DNA from: Anaerolineae bacterium
GTDB taxonomy: Bacteria; Chloroflexota; Anaerolineae; Promineifilales; Promineifilaceae
Reading direction: 5' to 3'
Length of the DNA: 60,065 bases
Assembly: GCA_019637635.1 (NCBI GenBank)
Contig: JAHBVI010000032.1
Coordinates: 1 to 60,065, forward strand
The translations under genes and the position numbers were made by a program. The notes below the pieces were generated by a model. It saw nothing but the letters and a program-made list of their open reading frames with translations, had not been told where the DNA came from and made no database searches. Each line of letters opens with the position of its first letter. Position 1 is the stretch's first letter. This document shows, piece after piece, positions 35,274 to 44,701 of the stretch.

Positions 35274-35702
35274 TCAGGTTTCATCCACCAACCCTTGCTC
35301 CAGGGCATATGCCTGGTTTTGGAAGATCGCCATGGCCGTTTTCATGCGATAGAAACCGAGTTTACGGTAGAACGGTTCCTTGCCGGGGGCGGCATAGAGG
35401 ATAATTTTGCGGTGGCCCTGGGAGAGTTCCACCAGCCGGGTCACAATTGTTTTGCCAATGCCCGTCCCCTGATACTCCGGGTGAACGGCCACGTCACAAA
35501 GGTAGGAACAATCAATCCCATCGGCCAACGCCCGGCCCGCGCCAACGAGTTTGCCCGTATCAAAAACAAAACAGGTAAACCGGCTGTTGCCGAAAGAGAT
35601 AGCCAGGTCGCCCAGTTTCTTTTCCCCCAGCGGCGCTATCCGGTACAGGTTGGACAGTTCTTCCCAGTTGATGTTTTCAATTGAATAAACCCAGTCAAAC
35701 AT
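35274..35702 (-). CDS. GNAT-family N-acetyltransferase
   Basis: A 142-residue acetyl-CoA-dependent transferase. Motif A is VHPEYQGTGIGKTIV, preceded by the beta-4 strand CSYLCDVAV, and the C-terminal FYRKLGFYRM is typical of the family. Similar proteins act on small amines or protein N-termini; the substrate is unknown. The ATG at 35702 (MFDWVYSI) was chosen over an extension that reads through a palindrome. The stop codon is three bases from the convergent PBP gene stop. A 12-bp-arm hairpin lies just upstream of the start. Confidence 0.85.
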   Translation of the reverse strand: MFDWVYSIENINWEELSNLYRIAPLGEKKLGDLAISFGNSRFTCFVFDTGKLVGAGRALADGIDCSYLCDVAVHPEYQGTGIGKTIVTRLVELSQGHRKIILYAAPGKEPFYRKLGFYRMKTAMAIFQNQAYALEQGLVDET

Positions 35703-35715
35703 GGTGAGGGTCTCC

Positions 35716-35743
35716 CTGGTAGCAGCCCGGTGGCTGCTACCAG
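35716..35743 (-). promoter_or_regulatory. Leader hairpin upstream of the GNAT gene
   Basis: Perfect 12-bp arms CTGGTAGCAGCC and GGCTGCTACCAG with a CGGT loop, 14 bases ahead of the GNAT start codon. It may shape translation or be a small repeat. Confidence 0.45.
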
Positions 35744-35794
35744 CCACCACGACGATTTTCCCCGATTGTAGCCAGTTTCTCTGGCCCCGAAAAG

Positions 35795-35827
35795 AAAACG
35801 GCCAGCTTGAGGCTGGCCGTTTTTTTA
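35795..35827 (-). terminator. Rho-independent terminator downstream of the FKBP gene
   Basis: AAACGGCCAGC-TTGAG-GCTGGCCGTTT stem flanked by T runs on both strands (TTTTCTTTT on the minus strand). It overlaps the slyD-like stop by three bases and ends that operon. Confidence 0.88.
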
Positions 35828-36310
35828 GTGATGGTCGTGTGCGCCATGGGCGTGCCCATGGGCCAGTTCTTCCGGTGTGGCCGGCCGCAGGCCAACCACC
35901 TTCACTTGAAAGTGCAGTTCTTCACCGGCTAAAGGGTGGTTGAAATCCAGCAGCACGTTGCTTTCATTCACTTCGGCAATGATCACGTCTACCGCTTCGC
36001 CGGATTGGGCGTCACGCATTCGCAGTTGCATCCCTTCTTCCAGTTCCATTTCCGGGGGGAAAAGGGAACGCTCTACCAACTGGTAGGCATCTTCATCTTC
36101 TTCGCCATAGGCGTCAGTGGCGGCGACGATGACTTCTTTGCTATCGCCTACTTTCATGCCGGTCAGGGCGCGCTCCAGACCGGGGATGATCTGGTTATAC
36201 CCTTGCAAGAATTCCAATGGCTCTTGCTCGGAAGCGTCAATGATTTCGCCATCGTCCAGGCGCAGGGTGTAGTCCAGGCTGACGACGAGGCCGTCGGTTA
36301 CGGTAAGCAT
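35825..36310 (-). CDS. slyD: SlyD-like FKBP-type peptidyl-prolyl isomerase
   Basis: A 161-residue folding enzyme and metal chaperone. The FKBP half shows VSLDYTLRLDDGEIIDAS and FLQGYNQIIPGLERALTGMKVGD, with the insert-in-flap domain (YGEEDEDAYQLVERSLFP...) between it and FNHPLAGEELHFQVKVV. The C-terminus is a short His-rich tail, HGHAHGAHDHH, as in nickel-binding SlyD. It isomerises prolyl bonds in the cytoplasm. The gene lies 24 bp after the cold-shock gene on the same strand; the two may be cotranscribed. Confidence 0.93.
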   Translation of the reverse strand: MLTVTDGLVVSLDYTLRLDDGEIIDASEQEPLEFLQGYNQIIPGLERALTGMKVGDSKEVIVAATDAYGEEDEDAYQLVERSLFPPEMELEEGMQLRMRDAQSGEAVDVIIAEVNESNVLLDFNHPLAGEELHFQVKVVGLRPATPEELAHGHAHGAHDHH

Positions 36311-36334
36311 AGGGTGTTCCTCTACGGCCGTGAC

Positions 36335-36544
36335 CTACAGTTTACGCACGTCGGCGGCGGATGGGCCACGCTGGCCCTGTTCGATGGAAAAGCTGACCCG
36401 GTCGCCTTCGGCCAATGATTTGTAGCCGTTACCTTGAATGGCTGAATGGTGTACAAACAGGTCTTTGCCATCTTCTTTGGTGATGAAGCCATACCCTTTC
36501 TGGTCGCTAAACCACTTCACGGTGCCTTGCATCGTTTCGCTCAT
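36335..36544 (-). CDS. Cold-shock protein, CspA family
   Basis: A 69-residue OB-fold single-stranded nucleic-acid binder. RNP1 is KGYGFIT and RNP2 LFVHHSAI; it starts [11 protein letters not shown] after a short MSET lead. These proteins melt RNA structure in the cold or during stationary phase. AAGGAGACATATATT precedes the ATG. The 456-bp AT-richer region upstream carries its promoter, which I could not pin down. Confidence 0.96.
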   Translation of the reverse strand: MSETMQGTVKWFSDQKGYGFITKEDGKDLFVHHSAIQGNGYKSLAEGDRVSFSIEQGQRGPSAADVRKL

Positions 36545-37000
36545 AATATATGTCTCCTTTGCTGTAATAGCGTTGGGGTCTTATTTTAGGGGGGAGTAAC
36601 ACTAACCGGATGGGGCACCATGAAGATGCGCATCCAGAGGGGTCTTATCTTAACTAAAACAAAACACTAAATTGGTAATTGAGAGAACTTTACCTGGGAA
36701 TGGGGAAATGGGCAAAAATTGACGGCCGTTGCTCAGATTATGCTTATGGAACAGGGTATGACGGGCAACAGGTTTCTGTGCCCACTTCCATTTTCCAATA
36801 CAATTTTGGGCATGCTGCCGCAATTAGCTATGATTCTCTTGCGCGCCACTACCTTGTCTTTCATTATGCTTGTCATTTAGAAACATAGGCGTGTTTTCCG
36901 GCTGTTAAATTTGCCAACTGATCTTGTTTTTTCATATATACTCTGCCTTTCATAACTCTATTGGCTGCTGTTTTTGAAGGTGCAATTTCACAAAGGAGAT
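36545..37000. other. Gene-free AT-richer spacer between divergent csp and metzincin genes
   Basis: A 456-bp stretch with lower GC than its surroundings. A GATGCGCATC palindrome lies at about 36625-36640 and one ACGGCCGT at 36722. A possible open frame at 36679-36888 has no ribosome site or family resemblance, so it is not called. Promoters for both flanking genes must be here, but no clean -35/-10 pair was found. Confidence 0.5.
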
Positions 37001-40000
37001 ATGATGCACACGAAAAGATTCATTTTATTAGCAGTTGGTATATTGTTTATGATGGGTGGCATTGCGGCCATCCACGCTTATGAGCCTGATAGTCCTGAAG
37101 ATATACCCGATCCAGTAATGCCCGGCGCTGAAGCTACCGACTACATTATTCAGTCGCCCAAAATATATTATTTTAATAATCCTCCTTGCGCCCCCATTCA
37201 TTCCCCAACCAACACAGAAACAACCAGTGGTAGCCTGATCCAAACTGTGGGGCGCACGGCCGTAGCCGGCATGGCCCCCCGCCCTATGTACAGCTTTACT
37301 TATGACCTGTTCTGCGAGCCACCCGACACGCCAGACATCATCTCTGATATTGTTGCTGACGAGGGTTACGTCTACTGGGTTAGCCGCGTCAATGGTGGTT
37401 TGGTGCGCGTCTCGGAAGACCGTATGAGCTGGGACACCACCCCTCCAGAAGTTATCTACCCGCATACGCCGCGCAGTTCAGAACTGGTGATAGTGGGCGA
37501 CTTTATCTATATGATCCAGACTAACATTGATACTACAGGTCTGTATCGGATTCACAAGGTAACAGGGGCGGCTACTCAATTGCTCACTGGGGCACAAGTT
37601 GGTTCTTACCCCTTTATGCTACATACAGATGGCACATATCTTTACTGGCGGCATGACAACAGCGTGCGTAACCTGGAACGTTACCGAATTTCGACAGGTG
37701 TACATAGCATCATTGCCATAAACGTCTACGGCTATTATCCCGATGCTGCCAGTAACAAAGTCTATATTGGCTTTGATGACCGCATTCGCGTATATGACAA
37801 CACCACCGGTACCCTCGGTTCGGCCATTTATGTGAGCGATGTCCCGGCTTATATCACCAGTCTGGCAGTGGACAGCAGTTTTGTTTACTTCATCAAGTCG
37901 GCGCAGACGGGTGGTTATACCCTGTATCGAATGCCCATTGGCGGCGGCACGGCCGTGCCCATCTTCGTTGACGCTTTAACCATGCACACCCTACAGCGCA
38001 GCGGCAGTTACCTTTTTTTCTTGCATGGTATCACCCTTAAGCGCATTCGCGCCGACGCTGATGCCGCCCCTTTGACCAACCTGCGTATTGACGGGTTGGA
38101 AATTACCCAGGCGATTCAGAATGACAGCAATAGTGTGCCCCTGGTGCGGGGCAAACGCACGGCCGTGCGCCTTTTTGTTCGCTCTGATGGCGCGGCTATC
38201 CCCGGTATCATGGCCCACCTCTATCGTGTAGATGGCAGCGGCGCCGTCATCGCCGGCCCCCTCTGGCCTGTCAATCTCGACCGCGTCAGTGGCTACCTGC
38301 GCGTACAATCCAGCCCGGACCGCGAAAATCTCGGCGACAGCTTTACCTTCTTCCTGCCGCCCGACTGGACAGATGACCCCACCCTGCGCCTGCGCGCCGA
38401 ACTCAACCCCTACCGTTTTCCGCCCGAACCCACGTACACTGATAACACCCTGACTACGGCTACCTTCAACCTGGATGTTTCTCGTCGTCTGGAAACGCAT
38501 TTTGTCCTCTTTGAATACGACTCTGGCGGTAATCATTACAGCCCTCGTTATGAACAGGATTTCCTGCAAACCGTTTCCTGGGTGCGCCGCGCCTTCCCCC
38601 TGGCCAGCACCCCTGGCTGGTCCACAAACCTCACCCCCGGTTTCCGCCCGGCCTACCGCTATCTGTATAATGCTGATCTGGGTGGTAATGTGGATGGCAC
38701 AGGCCGTCACCCAGATTGCCAGCGTCGCATCGAACTGCCGCCGGGCAGCGATGGCTATCTGGATGATCCCTCCTTGTGCGCCGCCTGGTATGTGGTCTGC
38801 CCGGCGTTGGATGCCATTCGCGCCGCCGAAGGCCTGGCCGATGGCATTTTCCAGGTGGGTATGGTGGCCGATGATCGCGGTTTTCCGCGTGGATGGGCCT
38901 GTGGCCGCGGCGTCAGCACCCCTTCCGGTTCTGGTGATTGGGGCTGGGATCTGGACGGTTCTTATGCCGACTGGTATGGCGGACACGAAATTGGGCACAG
39001 CCAGGGGCGCGGCCATACCTTTGACGACCCATCGTACCCCTACCCTGACCAGGAAATCGGCACCAGCGGCTTTCGCGGTTTTGACGTTGGCGATACCGGG
39101 CTGAACAGCCGGCTCATTCCCCGTGTGTACCCCCATGATTGGCACGATGTGATGAGCTACAGCAACAACCAGTGGATCAGCGATTACACCTACGTGGGCA
39201 TCAAAAACTTCGGGACGTTGGTAACGGCGCCAACCGCAAACATAGGTGGTGGCGCTTATCTGCAATTGAGCGGCGTCTTGTTACCTGACGCCCACGAAGC
39301 CGATATGACACAGGTGCGGTATTGGAGTGCGTTGGGCTTCACCCCCACGCCACCAACGCCAGGCGCATACCGCATCCGCCTGCTGAACAGCGGCGGCGAA
39401 TTGGCCCACTATGACTTTACGCCGGTGGCAGGCGAAAATGACAGCGCCTTGCTCATCAGCGAATTTGTGCCCTTTGCCCTGGGCACAACGCGGGTGGAAA
39501 TAACGCATCCCGGTTCTGGCAGTCTGGCCTGGAGCTATGACCTCAGTGCCAACGCGCCGGTCGTGAGCAACGTGCAGTTGGCCAGCCCGCCGTCGCCGGT
39601 AAGCGGAGTGGTAACGCTGAACTGGAATGCTAGCGATGCCGATGGCGATGCCTTGACCTATGATGTGTTGTATAGCGAAGACGACGGTGTTTCCTGGCAG
39701 GTGATTGGTATGGGGTTGACGGCTTCTACCGCTGAAATTGACACGGCCGTACTCGCGGGCAGTCTACAAGGGCGCTTCAAAGTCATTGCCAATGACGGCC
39801 TCAATCAGGGTGAAGCGTTAAGCGCGGCCTATAACGTGCAAATGAAAGCGCCTACCATCACCGTCATCAGCCCGGCCGATGGGCAAACCTTTATCTTTGG
39901 TGAAGAGGTGTACTTTGCGGCCGAGGTGTATGATTTGCAGGATGGAGATGTAGCTTCTATTCAATGGCGTGACCAGACTAACTTTTTGCTGGGCACAGGC

Positions 40001-40498
40001 ACAGAATTTTCGCAAGATGATTTGATCATTGGCGCCAATGAAATTACGGTTACGGCCGTGAACAGCGAAGGTTTGTCTACGGCCGTGATGTTCACCATCT
40101 ATGTGGATGATGAATTGCTAACCCCCGCGCCCACCCTGACCGTTGGCCCTGACCAGGTTAGCTTCTACGTGGCCGACGGCATCACTGCCTTGCAATCGCG
40201 GACGGTGGCGGTGAACAACCTGGGTGACGGTGAATTTACGGTGACAGTATCGGAGAATGCGCCCTGGCTCAGCGTTAGCCAGTCAGGCAACAACACCCCA
40301 CTACAACTGACATTGACGGCCAACCCTGCTTTTCTGGCATCAGGCCAGGTTCTTAGCGCCAACCTGTTAGTGACGGGCAGCCTGAGCGGTAACAGCCAGA
40401 CGGTGGTCGTGCCCGTTTCGTTTGGCATGGGTCAGATTACACATCCTGGTGGCAGTGGTGGCAGCAGCATTTATTTGCCGGTGATTTTGAAGCCGTAA
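37001..40498 (+). CDS. Large secreted metzincin-type metalloprotease with Ig-like tail
   Basis: A 1165-residue exported protein. A signal peptide (RFILLAVGILFMMGGIAAIHA) is followed by a beta-propeller-like region of YLYW/FVYFI repeats (about 100-350), a middle beta domain, and a zinc site HEIGHSQGRGH at 662-672, the HExxHxxGxxH metzincin motif, with a likely Met-turn at Met718 in DVMSYSNN. The last 300 residues look like Ig/cadherin-type modules (WNASDADGDALTYDV, ISPADGQTF, VGPDQVSF). The extreme C-terminus is SSIYLPVILKP after a Gly/Ser linker, a tail I associate with secreted proteins of Anaerolineae. AAAGGAGAT precedes the ATG. It probably degrades or binds extracellular protein. Confidence 0.85.
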   Translation: MMHTKRFILLAVGILFMMGGIAAIHAYEPDSPEDIPDPVMPGAEATDYIIQSPKIYYFNNPPCAPIHSPTNTETTSGSLIQTVGRTAVAGMAPRPMYSFTYDLFCEPPDTPDIISDIVADEGYVYWVSRVNGGLVRVSEDRMSWDTTPPEVIYPHTPRSSELVIVGDFIYMIQTNIDTTGLYRIHKVTGAATQLLTGAQVGSYPFMLHTDGTYLYWRHDNSVRNLERYRISTGVHSIIAINVYGYYPDAASNKVYIGFDDRIRVYDNTTGTLGSAIYVSDVPAYITSLAVDSSFVYFIKSAQTGGYTLYRMPIGGGTAVPIFVDALTMHTLQRSGSYLFFLHGITLKRIRADADAAPLTNLRIDGLEITQAIQNDSNSVPLVRGKRTAVRLFVRSDGAAIPGIMAHLYRVDGSGAVIAGPLWPVNLDRVSGYLRVQSSPDRENLGDSFTFFLPPDWTDDPTLRLRAELNPYRFPPEPTYTDNTLTTATFNLDVSRRLETHFVLFEYDSGGNHYSPRYEQDFLQTVSWVRRAFPLASTPGWSTNLTPGFRPAYRYLYNADLGGNVDGTGRHPDCQRRIELPPGSDGYLDDPSLCAAWYVVCPALDAIRAAEGLADGIFQVGMVADDRGFPRGWACGRGVSTPSGSGDWGWDLDGSYADWYGGHEIGHSQGRGHTFDDPSYPYPDQEIGTSGFRGFDVGDTGLNSRLIPRVYPHDWHDVMSYSNNQWISDYTYVGIKNFGTLVTAPTANIGGGAYLQLSGVLLPDAHEADMTQVRYWSALGFTPTPPTPGAYRIRLLNSGGELAHYDFTPVAGENDSALLISEFVPFALGTTRVEITHPGSGSLAWSYDLSANAPVVSNVQLASPPSPVSGVVTLNWNASDADGDALTYDVLYSEDDGVSWQVIGMGLTASTAEIDTAVLAGSLQGRFKVIANDGLNQGEALSAAYNVQMKAPTITVISPADGQTFIFGEEVYFAAEVYDLQDGDVASIQWRDQTNFLLGTGTEFSQDDLIIGANEITVTAVNSEGLSTAVMFTIYVDDELLTPAPTLTVGPDQVSFYVADGITALQSRTVAVNNLGDGEFTVTVSENAPWLSVSQSGNNTPLQLTLTANPAFLASGQVLSANLLVTGSLSGNSQTVVVPVSFGMGQITHPGGSGGSSIYLPVILKP

Positions 40499-40543
40499 AA
40501 CGTGATGCGTGAGGGTTCGTCGGTTGCCTCTCATGTGGCACAT

Positions 40544-40580
40544 AAAAAAAAAGCCCTTCGCAACTTGTGTGCGAAGGGCT
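40544..40580 (-). terminator. Rho-independent terminator (minus strand)
   Basis: AGCCCTTCGCA...TGCGAAGGGCT, an 11-bp perfect stem followed on the minus strand by nine T. It lies downstream of the small membrane ORF at 40667-40768. Confidence 0.9.
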
Positions 40581-40626
40581 ATTCCTTAAACCTCCCACCC
40601 AAACCGGGCACAGCGACAATAATGAT

Positions 40627-40668
40627 GGGGAATCGCCACCTCGGTGGCGATTCCCCCCCTTTTCCTTT
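40627..40668 (+). terminator. Strong hairpin after the metzincin gene
   Basis: Perfect 14-bp arms GGGGAATCGCCACC and GGTGGCGATTCCCC with a two-base gap, followed by CCCTTTTCCTTT on the plus strand. It is a probable terminator for the metzincin gene. Confidence 0.7.
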
Positions 40669-40768
40669 ATCCGCGCGTACTGGGGCGGGTGAGCGAGACC
40701 CCGGCCACCATTCCAATGATGAAGAAGATTAAGGCAATGATTATGAGTGTTTGTAGTTCGACTTCCAT
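40667..40768 (-). CDS. Small single-helix membrane protein, 33 residues
   Basis: An open frame with a clear ribosome site (GGAGAGG, eight bases ahead of the ATG). It encodes MEVELQTLIIIALIFFIIG, MVAGVSL and a short basic tail, TRPSTRG: one hydrophobic helix with a positively charged inner end. It has its own downstream intrinsic terminator at 40544-40580. No family was recognised. It could be a small regulatory or membrane-stress protein like other bacterial small proteins. The evidence is gene-like layout, not homology. Confidence 0.55.
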   Translation of the reverse strand: MEVELQTLIIIALIFFIIGMVAGVSLTRPSTRG

Positions 40769-40953
40769 CTGAAACCCTCTCCTTTTGCCCGTTTATCAAT
40801 TCATCCCACCTTGCGGCGCATTAAAACACAACCGCGACAAATTGTCAATATAACGACAATTTGAAAAGTCGTTCTGACAGAATGTTGCCAGATTTTTGTG
40901 AGGAGGGTGCGGGGAATGGCACGGCCGTTGCCATACGCACGCCACTCATGCAC

Positions 40954-40987
40954 AAAAAAAGGGGTATACGGCCGTACCGTACACCCC
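40954..40987 (-). terminator. Rho-independent terminator of clpC
   Basis: GGGGTGTACGG...CCGTATACCCC on the minus strand followed by seven T, 25 bp after the clpC stop. An ACGGCCGT octamer forms part of the stem. Confidence 0.82.
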
Positions 40988-41011
40988 TCATCACTCATTC
41001 AATTTCCCGAC

Positions 41012-43492
41012 CTAAACCACGTTTTCCGAATCCACCGTCTCTGACTTGAGCGGTTCGGCCGCTCGCTCCAGTTTGGTGAAGGTCAGTTCGTCGTCGGCTA
41101 CATCAATGCCCACCACATCGCCACTAGCAAACTCGCCACGTAGCAGCTTGACGGAGAGTGGGCTTTCCACATAGCGTTGTAAGGTGCGGCGCAACGGCCG
41201 TGCGCCAAAGTCCTTGTCATAGCCGTGCAGCGCCAGCCATTCTTGGGCCGCTTCCGTCAGCACAATGGTCAGGCCGCCATGTTCCGCCAGCCGCTCCTGA
41301 ACCTCTTGCATCTGCAACTGCACAATCTTGACCACATCCTCCTGGCTCAACGGCTCAAAGATAATGATCTCGTCAATGCGGTTGATGAATTCCGGGCGGA
41401 AGGTGCGCTTCAATTCATCCTCAATGCGTTTGTGGTCGTTCTCTTCATCCCGGCCGCGCATCCCCGTAAAGCCTAACGCGCCCGCCGTCTTCACAAATGA
41501 TGTGCCCACATTGCTGGTCATCACAATGACCGTATTGCGGAAGTTGACTACCCGTCCCTGCCCGTCCGTCAGACGGCCGTCGTCCAGCAGTTGCAGCAGG
41601 GCGTTCCACACGTCCGGGTGGGCTTTTTCAATTTCATCGAACAGGACAAGGGAGTACGGCCGTCGCCTCACCTGTTCCGTCAACTGCCCGCCCTGCTCGT
41701 AACCAATATATCCGGGCGGCGCGCCAAACAGGCGACTCACCGTATGCTGCTCGCGGAACTCGCTCATGTCCACCCGAATCAGGGCATCCTCATCGTCAAA
41801 CAAGAATTGCGCCAGTGCCTTGGCCAGTTCCGTCTTGCCCACGCCAGAACTGCCCAGGAAGATAAACGTGCCAATCGGCCGGCGCGGGTCGCTCAGACCA
41901 GACCGGCTGCGGCGAATGGCATCCGCCAGGGCCACAATGGCCCGTTCCTGCCCCACAATCCGTTCGTGCAGCCGCTCTTCCATATTGAGCAGTTTGGCCG
42001 CCTCCGTTTCCATCATCTGCGTCACGGGAATACCCGTCCAGGAGGCCACCACTTCGGCAATATCTTCCTCCGTCACCCGCTCATCCAGTTCATGTTCCGC
42101 CTTCCACACATCCCGTTTGGCGGCAAACTCCCCTTCCAGCCGCAGCCGGTCGGCGCGCACCGTGGCCGCCCGTTCGTAATCGCGGACTGTATGCGCTTCC
42201 TCTTCCTGCTCCGCCAACTTATCCAGCTCCATTTTCAGCGCCTTCAAATTGGGCGGCAGGGTGTAGAGGGCCACGCGCAGCTTGGCCGCCGCTTCATCCA
42301 TCAAATCTATGGCCTTGTCCGGCAGCCGCCGGTCGGTCACATAGCGGTAAGAAAGTTTCACGGCCGCGACCAATGACTCATCCGAATAGGTGACTTTGTG
42401 ATGCGTCTCATATTGCGGACGCAGGCCACGCAGCATCTCAATGGTGTCTTCCACCGACGGTTCATCCACAAACACGGGCGCAAAACGGCGTTCCAACGCG
42501 CTGTCCCGCTCCACATATTGGCGGTATTCGTCCAGCGTGGTCGCTCCCACGCAGCGCAGTTCACCCCGCGCCAGCGCCGGTTTGAGCATATTGCTGGCGT
42601 CCATGGCCCCCTGCGCCGAACCCGCGCCAACGACGGTATGCAGTTCATCTATAAAAAGAATGATCTCCCCCTGCGCTTTTTGAATCTCTTCCATCGCCGC
42701 CTTCAGCCGCTCTTCAAATTCGCCCCGGAAGCGGCTGCCGGCAATCATGGCCCCCAAATCGAGCGAGAGGACGCGCTTGTTGAGCAAATTTTCAGGCACA
42801 TCGCTGACCACAATTTTCTGCGCCAGCCCTTCGACGATGGCGGTCTTGCCCACGCCCGCCTCGCCGATGAGGACGGGGTTGTTTTTGGTGCGGCGGCTGA
42901 GTACCTGGATGACACGCAAAATTTCCTCGTCACGGCCAATGACGGGATCGAGTTTGCCTTCTCGCGCCAGTTGCGTCAGGTCGCGGCTGTATTTGTCCAG
43001 CGTGCGGTAACGCCCCTCGGCCTGGGCATCCGTGACCCGTTTGCCGCCGCGCAGGTCTTTAATAGCCGCCAACACCCGATCCCGGTTGACGCCAAATTCC
43101 TGCAAGATGCGGGCGGAGGGGGTGTTCCGTTCGCTCAAAATGGCCAGGAAGATGTGTTCGGTGGAGATGAACTCGTCTTTCAACCGATTGGCTTCGCCCT
43201 GAGAGAGTTCTAGAACGGTGCGGATGCGTGGGGTGTAAAAAACCTGCCCCACGCCGCCGCCATAGACGGAAACTTTGGGGCTGCTGCGCAACTCCTGGTC
43301 TAGCCGGTCTTGCATGGCCATAATATCAATATTGAGGCTGGAAAGTATTTGGGGAATAGCGCCATCCCCCTGCCGCAGCAGCGCCAGGAAGAGGTGTTCG
43401 GTGTCTACCTGGGTATGGCCGTATTGCTGCACCAGTTCATAGGCCATGGCAGCCGCGTTTTGCGCTCGTTCGGTAAATTTGTCAAATCGCAT
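41012..43492 (-). CDS. clpC: ClpC-type AAA+ ATPase subunit of Clp protease
   Basis: An 826-residue unfoldase that feeds proteins to ClpP in the cytoplasm. The Clp_N double repeat is at 1-145 ([23 protein letters not shown]...). The first AAA module has [11 protein letters not shown] and a Walker [16 protein letters not shown] ClpB/ClpC-type middle segment carries a UVR-like [19 protein letters not shown], and the second AAA module has [16 protein letters not shown] and [14 protein letters not shown]. The ATG at 43492 follows GAGGAAA and matches the family start [10 protein letters not shown]. The ClpP partner is not in the window. Confidence 0.96.
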   Translation of the reverse strand: MRFDKFTERAQNAAAMAYELVQQYGHTQVDTEHLFLALLRQGDGAIPQILSSLNIDIMAMQDRLDQELRSSPKVSVYGGGVGQVFYTPRIRTVLELSQGEANRLKDEFISTEHIFLAILSERNTPSARILQEFGVNRDRVLAAIKDLRGGKRVTDAQAEGRYRTLDKYSRDLTQLAREGKLDPVIGRDEEILRVIQVLSRRTKNNPVLIGEAGVGKTAIVEGLAQKIVVSDVPENLLNKRVLSLDLGAMIAGSRFRGEFEERLKAAMEEIQKAQGEIILFIDELHTVVGAGSAQGAMDASNMLKPALARGELRCVGATTLDEYRQYVERDSALERRFAPVFVDEPSVEDTIEMLRGLRPQYETHHKVTYSDESLVAAVKLSYRYVTDRRLPDKAIDLMDEAAAKLRVALYTLPPNLKALKMELDKLAEQEEEAHTVRDYERAATVRADRLRLEGEFAAKRDVWKAEHELDERVTEEDIAEVVASWTGIPVTQMMETEAAKLLNMEERLHERIVGQERAIVALADAIRRSRSGLSDPRRPIGTFIFLGSSGVGKTELAKALAQFLFDDEDALIRVDMSEFREQHTVSRLFGAPPGYIGYEQGGQLTEQVRRRPYSLVLFDEIEKAHPDVWNALLQLLDDGRLTDGQGRVVNFRNTVIVMTSNVGTSFVKTAGALGFTGMRGRDEENDHKRIEDELKRTFRPEFINRIDEIIIFEPLSQEDVVKIVQLQMQEVQERLAEHGGLTIVLTEAAQEWLALHGYDKDFGARPLRRTLQRYVESPLSVKLLRGEFASGDVVGIDVADDELTFTKLERAAEPLKSETVDSENVV

Positions 43493-43630
43493 GTTTGTTT
43501 CCTCACAATGATTGATTAAATGCAAGTGGCAATTCTAGCCCCATAGAGTTTGATTCATGTTAGATTCCAGGCATAGGCGCTTTCTATTGTTATGAGTGTA
43601 GCGCGATTTGGAAAATCGCGTTACCTAATT

Positions 43631-44050
43631 CTACAACACCCTGGTGCCTTCGGCATCGTATCCGTCGCCCCAGGCCAGGATTTTGTGGGGCGTGACTTCG
43701 ATGAGACGAAAACCGGCGTTGTCGTAGCGGAAGTCCCATTCGTATTTGTGGTAGAAGTAGTCGGCGATGGTGTCTATGATTTGCCGGTCGGCGATGTGGG
43801 CTTCGCCTTCGATAAGCAGGACGTTTTGGGGATCAGGCAGGGAGAGGGAGACCATCTGGTTGTGGACGAGGTTTTGGAATTTTTGGGTGTCAGGGGTGGT
43901 GCAGAGATAGACACGGCCGTCTAACCAGACAAACCAGAGCGGCGCCAGATGGGGACGGCCGTCGCGCCGCACCGTCGCCAGCCAGATGACATGCTCACGC
44001 CCCAGTCGGCTTTCGATGGCCCTCCAGCGGGCCGGGTTGCGTCGTCTCAC
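43631..44050 (-). CDS. Pyridoxamine 5'-phosphate oxidase-like / F420-type flavin protein
   Basis: A 139-residue split-barrel protein. Pattern: HVIWLATVRRDGRPHLAPLWFVWLDG, VYLCTTPDTQKFQNL, VSLSLPDPQNVLLIEGEA, and a C-terminal GFRLIEVTPHKILAWGDG. It resembles PPOX-class reductases that use FMN or F420. The GTG at 44050 is chosen because a TATAAT box lies six bases upstream on the minus strand, which would give a leaderless message. Upstream in-frame codons run through a GGTAATCGG repeat tract. Confidence 0.8.
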   Translation of the reverse strand: MRRRNPARWRAIESRLGREHVIWLATVRRDGRPHLAPLWFVWLDGRVYLCTTPDTQKFQNLVHNQMVSLSLPDPQNVLLIEGEAHIADRQIIDTIADYFYHKYEWDFRYDNAGFRLIEVTPHKILAWGDGYDAEGTRVL

Positions 44051-44206
44051 GGGGGGATTATACCGTAATCGGTTATCGGTAATCAGTAATCGGAGGTAGG
44101 GGAAAATCCGCGAAGGAACGCTACAAAGTGATACGTGATGCGTGACCTGATAGACCTCACACATCATGAAAGCCTATTGCTGTTTCTAATGGGGCATAGG
44201 CGTGTT

Positions 44207-44517
44207 TTATTTGGTGATGCGAATTAAAAACCGCAGAGCTTCATTGACGGCGGCTGCATCGGGGAAAGCTTCGGCCACATCTGGTTCCAGGCGAACGACA
44301 AGATCTCCAAAACCTTTTCGGCCAGGGCCTACTTTTCTGACGCGCAGGCTGCGCAAGTCATATAGTGACCCTATCTGAAATGTGGACAGTCGGAGGGGAG
44401 CCTTTAGGCGAACCACGCATCGGCTAAAGCCTCCCCTCCATTCACAACTCATTTAGGGGTGCTATATTCCGGTCGCAATTCATCTTCCATTTCAGATTCA
44501 ATTTCAGCCTTCTTCAT
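44207..44517 (-). pseudogene. brnT-associated antitoxin gene split by a MITE
   Basis: The ATG at 44517 overlaps the brnT-like stop and reads MKKAEIESEMEDELRPEY. At that Tyr codon the 106-bp MITE begins and adds a stop within five codons. Past the MITE the frame resumes as DLRSLRVRKVGPGRKGFGD, then VVRLEPDVAEAF and VNEALRFLIRITK to the stop at 44207. Deleting the insertion and one TA rebuilds a continuous 68-residue protein with EDELRPEYD, a sequence typical of BrnA-type antitoxins next to BrnT. The C-terminal half resembles ribbon-helix-helix-linked antitoxin tails. Inactivated by insertion. Confidence 0.85.
44361..44466 (-). mobile_element. 106-bp TA-flanked MITE, copy A
   Basis: From TATAGTGACCC to GGGGTGCTATA. 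The ends form imperfect inverted repeats of the form TATAGYRMCCCTA and are flanked by TA, as for Tc1/mariner-IS630-type elements. The interior is a palindrome, GGAGGGGAGCCTTTAGGCG...CGGCTAAAGCCTCCCCTCC. The sequence is the exact reverse complement of copy B (47285-47390), 106 of 106 bases. It carries no gene. It interrupts the antitoxin gene. Confidence 0.88.
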
Positions 44518-44701
44518 AAGCTTCCCGTTCCTTTAGTGTCACTTCTCTGGCGCTAATTATACGGATAAGTTCGCCGCGCTCTACATACGATACAAACAAT
44601 AATCGCCCCAGCTCCGATTCGCCAATGATAATGTAACGGTCTTCATCATCAGAATGATCGGGATCGTAAAAATCCACTAACGGAGTATAGAACCTTGCCA
44701 C
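44504..44701 (-). pseudogene. brnT-like toxin, 5'-truncated
   Basis: A 65-codon frame starting at a GTG inside the end of murI. Residues from DFYDPDHSDDEDRYII onward match BrnT ribonuclease toxins, including GESELGRLLFVSYVERGE and IRIISAREVTLKEREAYEE. The normal BrnT N-terminus (FEWD..KAxxNxxKHGVxFEEA, about 25-30 residues) is missing; the DNA there is murI. The toxin is therefore probably inactive. Its partner antitoxin gene, overlapping the stop, is split by a MITE. Together they form a dead toxin-antitoxin module. Confidence 0.8.

Noticed and set aside
36679..36888. A 69-residue open frame in the csp-metzincin spacer
   Set aside because: No ribosome site, no recognisable pattern and AT-rich spacer composition.
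44207..44452. An 81-residue protein starting inside the MITE
   Set aside because: Its first 33 residues are translated MITE sequence; the rest is the tail of the interrupted antitoxin.
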